From Pasteurellaceae bacterium Macca (GTDB lineage Bacteria; Pseudomonadota; Gammaproteobacteria; Enterobacterales; Pasteurellaceae): a stretch of 64,000 nucleotides of DNA. The stretch covers positions 1,420,001 through 1,484,000 of the forward strand of contig LVZB01000001.1 in assembly GCA_023101485.1 (NCBI GenBank), in the 5' to 3' direction. Below, piece after piece: positions 60,524 through 64,000 of the stretch. The notes beneath the pieces were generated by a model. The model ran no database searches. It was not told the DNA's origin and worked only from the letters and a program-made list of their open reading frames with translations. A program made the translations under genes and the position numbers. The number at the start of each line of letters is the position of its first letter. Positions within the stretch are counted from its first letter, which is position 1.

Positions 60524-62116
60524 TTAGGCTTTTACGCGGTCATCAACGAAGGCATCTTTATCTTCTGCCCCTAATGGTTTTAATAGGGTTAAGAATAACA
60601 CTAAGCAGAGGGCAGTTAAACCTAAGCCGATATAAACAGAGAGCTGATAATCTAAACCAAAGCCAACAGCCTTATTGTAGGCAAGGTAAGTAAAGCATGC
60701 AGAACTTATAAAGACCGCAGGGATGGTACATACCCAATGGAATTTATTGTAACGATAGAGGTAAGCCGCGGCAGTCCAAAGCATGACCATTGCCGTCGTT
60801 TGGTTCGCCCAAGAGAAGTAACGCCAAAGCACGCTGAAATCTAATTTCGACACGATAAAGCCGATGGCAAAAAGTGGGATTGCGATCATTAAGCGTTTAA
60901 CTAAGGTACGTTGCTCAATTTTGAAGAATTCCGCAATGATTAAGCGAGCTGCACGGAATGCCGTATCGCCAGAGGTAATTGGCAGAATCACCACACCAAG
61001 CACCGCAAAAAGACCACCAATAAAACCTAAGAAGTGGAGAGAGGAGTCATAAACCACTTTGGATGGTGAGCCTGCTGCAATGGCAGATTGTAAACCGGCA
61101 GGATCTTGGTAGAAACTTAAACCAACGGTACACCAAATTAAGGCAATAATCCCTTCGGCGATCATCGCACCGTAGAAGATAAAGCGACCTTCACTCTCAT
61201 TTTCTGCACAACGAGCCATTAACGGTGTTTGCGTGGCGTGGAAGCCCGATAACGCACCACAAGAGATGGTTAAGAAAAGGAGTGGCCAAATCGGTAAGTC
61301 ACCTTTTGGTTGGAAGTTTTGGGTGAATTTTTCCCAAGAAAGCCCATCCACAGAGCGGAAGAAGTCAATCGGGTCGGTGGCACTGAAATGGCTTGAAATT
61401 AAGCCATAAACCATCCCCACAGACATAAAGAGCAAGAGCGCGCCAAAGAATGGGTAGATTTTGCCGATGATTTTATCAATTGGGAGTAAGGTGGCTAAAA
61501 TGTAGTAGGCAAAGATAATGCTTGTCCAAACGACAATCACGGTTGCTTTATCCATTCCCCACACGGTGAGATCGCTCGCTGCCGCAACAGCGGTGGCGAC
61601 TTCTTCGGCGTTATTAAGGGCAATTGCACTGCTTGCGGAACCGAACACATCCATTGTAATGGTACTTAACAATGCCGCTGGGCTTGCCACAAACACAACG
61701 CCCACAAGGAGAAGTAAGACAACGGCTAAGAGGTTAATAAAGAATTTGACAGGGCGACCTAAGTATCTTCCTGCTAAGGTTGGCATTGATGCACCACCGT
61801 TACGGATACTTAACATACCGCAGAAATAATCATGCACTGCACCGGCAAAAATACAGCCGAACACAATCCAAAGCATCGCCACAGGGCCATATAACGCCCC
61901 GAGGATTGGGCCGAAAATCGGGCCTGTACCGGCAATGTTAAGGAGCTGAATTAGCCAAATACGCGTTTTCGACATGGGCATATAATCCACGCCATCACGC
62001 AGAGTGTGGGCAGGGGTCGATTTTTTCGGGTTGATGACGAAAATCTTTTCAATGATTTTGCCATAGGTAAAGTAGCCGACGATTAACACGGCAACGCAGA
62101 AGAAGAACCAAATCAT
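60524..62116 (-). CDS. CstA-family carbon starvation / peptide or pyruvate transporter
   Basis: Polytopic inner-membrane protein of the CstA family, with about 14 helices. Members import peptides (CstA) or pyruvate (BtsT) when preferred carbon runs out. Family motifs: LLNIAGTGPIFGPILGALYG (about 58-77), AGAVHDYFCGMLSIRNGGAS (about 91-110), CGALSGFHATQTP (about 282-294) and ITSGDTAFRAARLI (about 378-391). At 530 residues it is shorter than E. coli CstA (701), so it belongs to the shorter subgroup and orthology is uncertain. A perfect CRP site lies about 105 bases upstream. Confidence 0.88.
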   Translation of the reverse strand: MIWFFFCVAVLIVGYFTYGKIIEKIFVINPKKSTPAHTLRDGVDYMPMSKTRIWLIQLLNIAGTGPIFGPILGALYGPVAMLWIVFGCIFAGAVHDYFCGMLSIRNGGASMPTLAGRYLGRPVKFFINLLAVVLLLLVGVVFVASPAALLSTITMDVFGSASSAIALNNAEEVATAVAAASDLTVWGMDKATVIVVWTSIIFAYYILATLLPIDKIIGKIYPFFGALLLFMSVGMVYGLISSHFSATDPIDFFRSVDGLSWEKFTQNFQPKGDLPIWPLLFLTISCGALSGFHATQTPLMARCAENESEGRFIFYGAMIAEGIIALIWCTVGLSFYQDPAGLQSAIAAGSPSKVVYDSSLHFLGFIGGLFAVLGVVILPITSGDTAFRAARLIIAEFFKIEQRTLVKRLMIAIPLFAIGFIVSKLDFSVLWRYFSWANQTTAMVMLWTAAAYLYRYNKFHWVCTIPAVFISSACFTYLAYNKAVGFGLDYQLSVYIGLGLTALCLVLFLTLLKPLGAEDKDAFVDDRVKA

Positions 62117-62220
62117 AGGGGAAGTCCTAATTATTAAGGGAGAAAAAAGAGGTGCTTATTCTAGTGAGGGTAGTCAGTAAAGTAAATTGCCTTTTACAGA
62201 AATGTAGCAAGGTGTAGAAA

Positions 62221-62242
62221 AAATGTGATGAAGATCACAAAA
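62221..62242 (-). promoter_or_regulatory. CRP site upstream of the CstA-family gene
   Basis: AAATGTGA, TGAAGA, TCACAAAA: perfect TGTGA-N6-TCACA (62224-62239) with A/T flanks, centred about 115 bases upstream of the start codon. Fits induction during carbon limitation, as for E. coli cstA. Confidence 0.85.
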
Positions 62243-62254
62243 TTATGCCCTGAA

Positions 62255-62286
62255 ATTTAGCCCCTATGAGGGGGCTAAATGGTTTT
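62255..62286. terminator. Hairpin downstream of ccmD
   Basis: Perfect 10-bp stem ATTTAGCCCC / GGGGCTAAAT with a 6-base loop. It lies between the end of ccmD and the CstA promoter, on the minus strand after ccmD; the T run is on the plus side. It probably insulates the two units. Confidence 0.5.
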
Positions 62287-62334
62287 TCAGAGATTGAGCA
62301 AAAAATGCCTTAAAAACGACCACTTGTTTAGCGC

Positions 62335-62535
62335 TTAATTTGGCGAGCGAGGAGGCGTTCGGGCTTCCCTTGCTTGCTCTTTTTGCGCTTTGGTGAGGGT
62401 TTGTTTAATTTCTCTTTTACTTTGCCAGATAAGCAAGCCGACTACGGCAAAGGTAAGCCCATAAGAGAGCCAAACATAAAAACCGTAGCCACCCATGGCG
62501 AAAAATTGGCTAAGTGAATCAAATTGAAAGACCAT
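62335..62535 (-). CDS. ccmD: Heme exporter accessory protein CcmD
   Basis: Small membrane protein (66 aa) that helps release holo-CcmE from the CcmABC complex during cytochrome c maturation. One helix (GFYVWLSYGLTFAVVGLLIW, about 18-37) and the CcmD-typical MGGYGFYVWLSYG start, followed by a basic tail (SKREIKQTLTKAQKEQAREA). 9 bases after ccmC. Confidence 0.93.
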   Translation of the reverse strand: MVFQFDSLSQFFAMGGYGFYVWLSYGLTFAVVGLLIWQSKREIKQTLTKAQKEQAREARTPPRSPN

Positions 62536-62544
62536 GTGATGCTC

Positions 62545-63285
62545 CTATTGGCGTGTTTGGGCGAGGGCTTTAACCCACGGGCGTTTATATTCATCGTTCA
62601 GTAGTGCAGAACGATAGCGGAGAATACTTAACCACAACATAAAAAATAGTGTGCCGAAAATGGCGAGCAGTAACGGGATTAACATCTCCACTGCCATTGA
62701 CGGTTTGTCAAATTTGGTAATGGTTGCCCCTTGGTGGAGAGTGTTCCACCACTCAACAGAGAAGTGGATAATCGGTAAGTTAATCACCCCCACAATGGAG
62801 AGAATACCCGCAGCTTTTGCCCCGGTTTTATGATCTTGAAAGGCGGAATAGAGTGCAAGTACGCCAAGGTAGAGGAAAAAAAGCACCAAGGCGGAGGTTA
62901 AACGAGCATCCCACACCCACCACGTTCCCCACATCGGTTTTCCCCAAATCGCCCCCGTAAAGAGAGAGATAAAGGCGAAAACTGCACCAATCGGCGCCAT
63001 AGAAACCATTGCTAGGCTTGCTTGGCGGATCTGCCAAACGAGTGCGACAACAGCAGCCACTGCCATTGAACCATAAACGCCCATTGACCAAATTGCCGCA
63101 GGCACGTGGATGAAAATAATGCGATAGCTCTCCCCTTGTTGGTAATCTGGTGGGGCAAAGCCAAGCCCTAAGATAAAGGCAGGTAAGAGTAATAACGCAC
63201 TGATAACACCGAAAAAGGGCTGAATTTTCCCGAGTAGGTGGTATTGCGTTTCTGATTTTGCGTAGGGGTGTAACCACTTCCACAT
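62545..63285 (-). CDS. ccmC: Heme exporter membrane protein CcmC
   Basis: Six-helix inner-membrane heme-handling protein that presents heme to CcmE in cytochrome c maturation system I. The tryptophan-rich WWD-type periplasmic segment is WGKPMWGTWWVWDARLTSAL (about 114-133). The flanking heme-ligand histidines are in IFIHVPAAIWSMGVYG and PIIHFSVEWWNTLHQG. 246 residues, normal length. Between ccmB (50 bases) and ccmD. Confidence 0.97.
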   Translation of the reverse strand: MWKWLHPYAKSETQYHLLGKIQPFFGVISALLLLPAFILGLGFAPPDYQQGESYRIIFIHVPAAIWSMGVYGSMAVAAVVALVWQIRQASLAMVSMAPIGAVFAFISLFTGAIWGKPMWGTWWVWDARLTSALVLFFLYLGVLALYSAFQDHKTGAKAAGILSIVGVINLPIIHFSVEWWNTLHQGATITKFDKPSMAVEMLIPLLLAIFGTLFFMLWLSILRYRSALLNDEYKRPWVKALAQTRQ

Positions 63286-63335
63286 AACATCACCTCAATA
63301 TAAATAGCAAAAAAATGAAAAAATAAGACCGCTTG

Positions 63336-63995
63336 TTATTGTAAGCTGATTCGTAATGCCCCTGCAATGGCGAAGGGGGTGAGGGTCAGTGCCATGGCTA
63401 ACATTGCCCCTAAAATCGCCAAATGCCCTGAATAACTTAAGTTAAGGAGAGAGGCTTCTAAAATCGAAGCGGCAAAAATCAGCACAGGTAAAAACAACGG
63501 TAGCACTAATAAGCTCAACAATGTTCCCCCTTTGCGTAGCCCGACAGTCAATGCCACACCGATTGCCCCTAAACAACTTAAAATCGGCGTACCAAGAAGA
63601 AGGGTTAGCACGAGGGCAAACCACACGTGGGTGTCGAGGGAGAGCAAAATCGCCGTAATCGGGGAGAGTAAAATCAGCGGTAAGCCGGTGAGTAGCCAGT
63701 GGGCGATCACTTTAGCTAAGGCGATTTGGGCAAGCCCTGTGGGAAGGAGCATTAACTGTTCCAGCGAGCCGTCTAGATAATCATCACGAAACAGGCGTTC
63801 AAAAGAGAGTAATGCTGATAATACTGCCGCTACCCACGCTGTTCCCGAGGCGATTTTACTTAATAATTCAGGGTTTGGCCCCATTAGCAACGGGAACATG
63901 GTGATGACTAACAGAAAGAACCACAGTGGATTTAAAATTTCAGCAGGCTTACGCAAGGCGATGGTAATTTCACGTTGAATAATGGTTAATAACAT
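63336..63995 (-). CDS. ccmB: Heme exporter membrane protein CcmB
   Basis: Six-helix membrane subunit of the CcmABCD ABC complex that releases holo-CcmE. Conserved segments PAEILNPLWFFLLVITMFPL, SFERLFRDDYLDGSLEQLML, VIAHWLLTGLPLILLSP and GVALTVGLRKGGTLLSLLVL match E. coli CcmB. Complete at 219 residues, starting 5 bases from the window end; ccmA presumably lies just outside. Confidence 0.97.
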   Translation of the reverse strand: MLLTIIQREITIALRKPAEILNPLWFFLLVITMFPLLMGPNPELLSKIASGTAWVAAVLSALLSFERLFRDDYLDGSLEQLMLLPTGLAQIALAKVIAHWLLTGLPLILLSPITAILLSLDTHVWFALVLTLLLGTPILSCLGAIGVALTVGLRKGGTLLSLLVLPLFLPVLIFAASILEASLLNLSYSGHLAILGAMLAMALTLTPFAIAGALRISLQ

Positions 63996-64000
63996 TACAG

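Overview
The window looks like a chromosomal segment of a Pasteurellaceae bacterium from the Actinobacillus pleuropneumoniae / Mannheimia side of the family. The main evidence is 21 exact copies of the Apl-type DNA uptake core ACAAGCGGT (or its complement), together with family-typical gene sets: siaP/siaT/nanM, ybfE-fldA-fur, hflD-purB, ccmBCD, comF with a CRP-S-like site, and a Slam translocator. Nearly everything is core metabolism. The accessory material is a set of IS1016-type (IS1595 family) insertion sequences and their relics.

Layout. 1-786: the end of an rRNA operon (23S 3' part, 5S, terminator). 1.2-1.7 kb: an unrecognised secreted protein. 1.76-3.95 kb (minus): amiB, tsaE, orn. 4.0-9.2 kb (minus): an ABC exporter, luxS, and letB with seven MCE domains and no letA beside it. 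9.3-10.6 kb (minus): ybfE-fldA-fur. 10.8-12.76 kb: parE. 12.85-13.0 kb: a possible gene relic. 13.3-17.4 kb: sialic acid uptake (siaP, fused siaQM permease, nanM) behind a CRP site. 17.7-19.1 kb: miaB. 19.3-21.9 kb (minus): ptsH-ptsI-crr. 22.2 kb: asd. 23.6-25.3 kb: a 55-residue membrane protein coupled to an unusual DsbB-like protein with a large C-terminal domain.

25.3-26.1 kb: a clean 719-bp IS1016-type insertion with an 8-bp target duplication. It separates the DsbB-like gene from its terminator. 26.2-35.9 kb: the maltose regulon, malK-lamB-malM divergent from malE-malF-malG-malQ across a control region with three CRP sites. 36.0-39.2 kb (minus): galT-galK-galM with its own CRP site. 39.3-41.9 kb: an insertion-sequence graveyard (at least four transposase fragments in both orientations) followed by a second intact IS1016 copy. 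42.0 kb: tRNA-Leu(CAA). 42.3-49 kb (minus): recB, a Gcr-type membrane protein, metR. 49.1 kb: a surface lipoprotein with a TbpB-like barrel end. 50-52.4 kb: lon with a sigma-32-type promoter. 52.5-56.3 kb: hflD, purB, glpR, ubiA. 56.5-57.9 kb: a Slam outer-membrane translocator, the likely exporter of the 49-kb lipoprotein. 58-60.5 kb: a HAD phosphatase, comF, a TatD-type hydrolase. 60.5-62.1 kb: a CstA-family transporter under a perfect CRP site. 62.3-64 kb: ccmBCD.

Functional theme. Catabolite control is unusually visible. EI, HPr and EIIA-Glc, which set cAMP levels, sit between CRP-controlled sialate, maltose, galactose and carbon-starvation genes. The least ordinary features are the DsbB-like fusion protein lacking the second cysteine pair, the separated Slam/lipoprotein pair, and the mosaic of IS relics. 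I found no CRISPR array, prophage, or toxin-antitoxin or restriction system.
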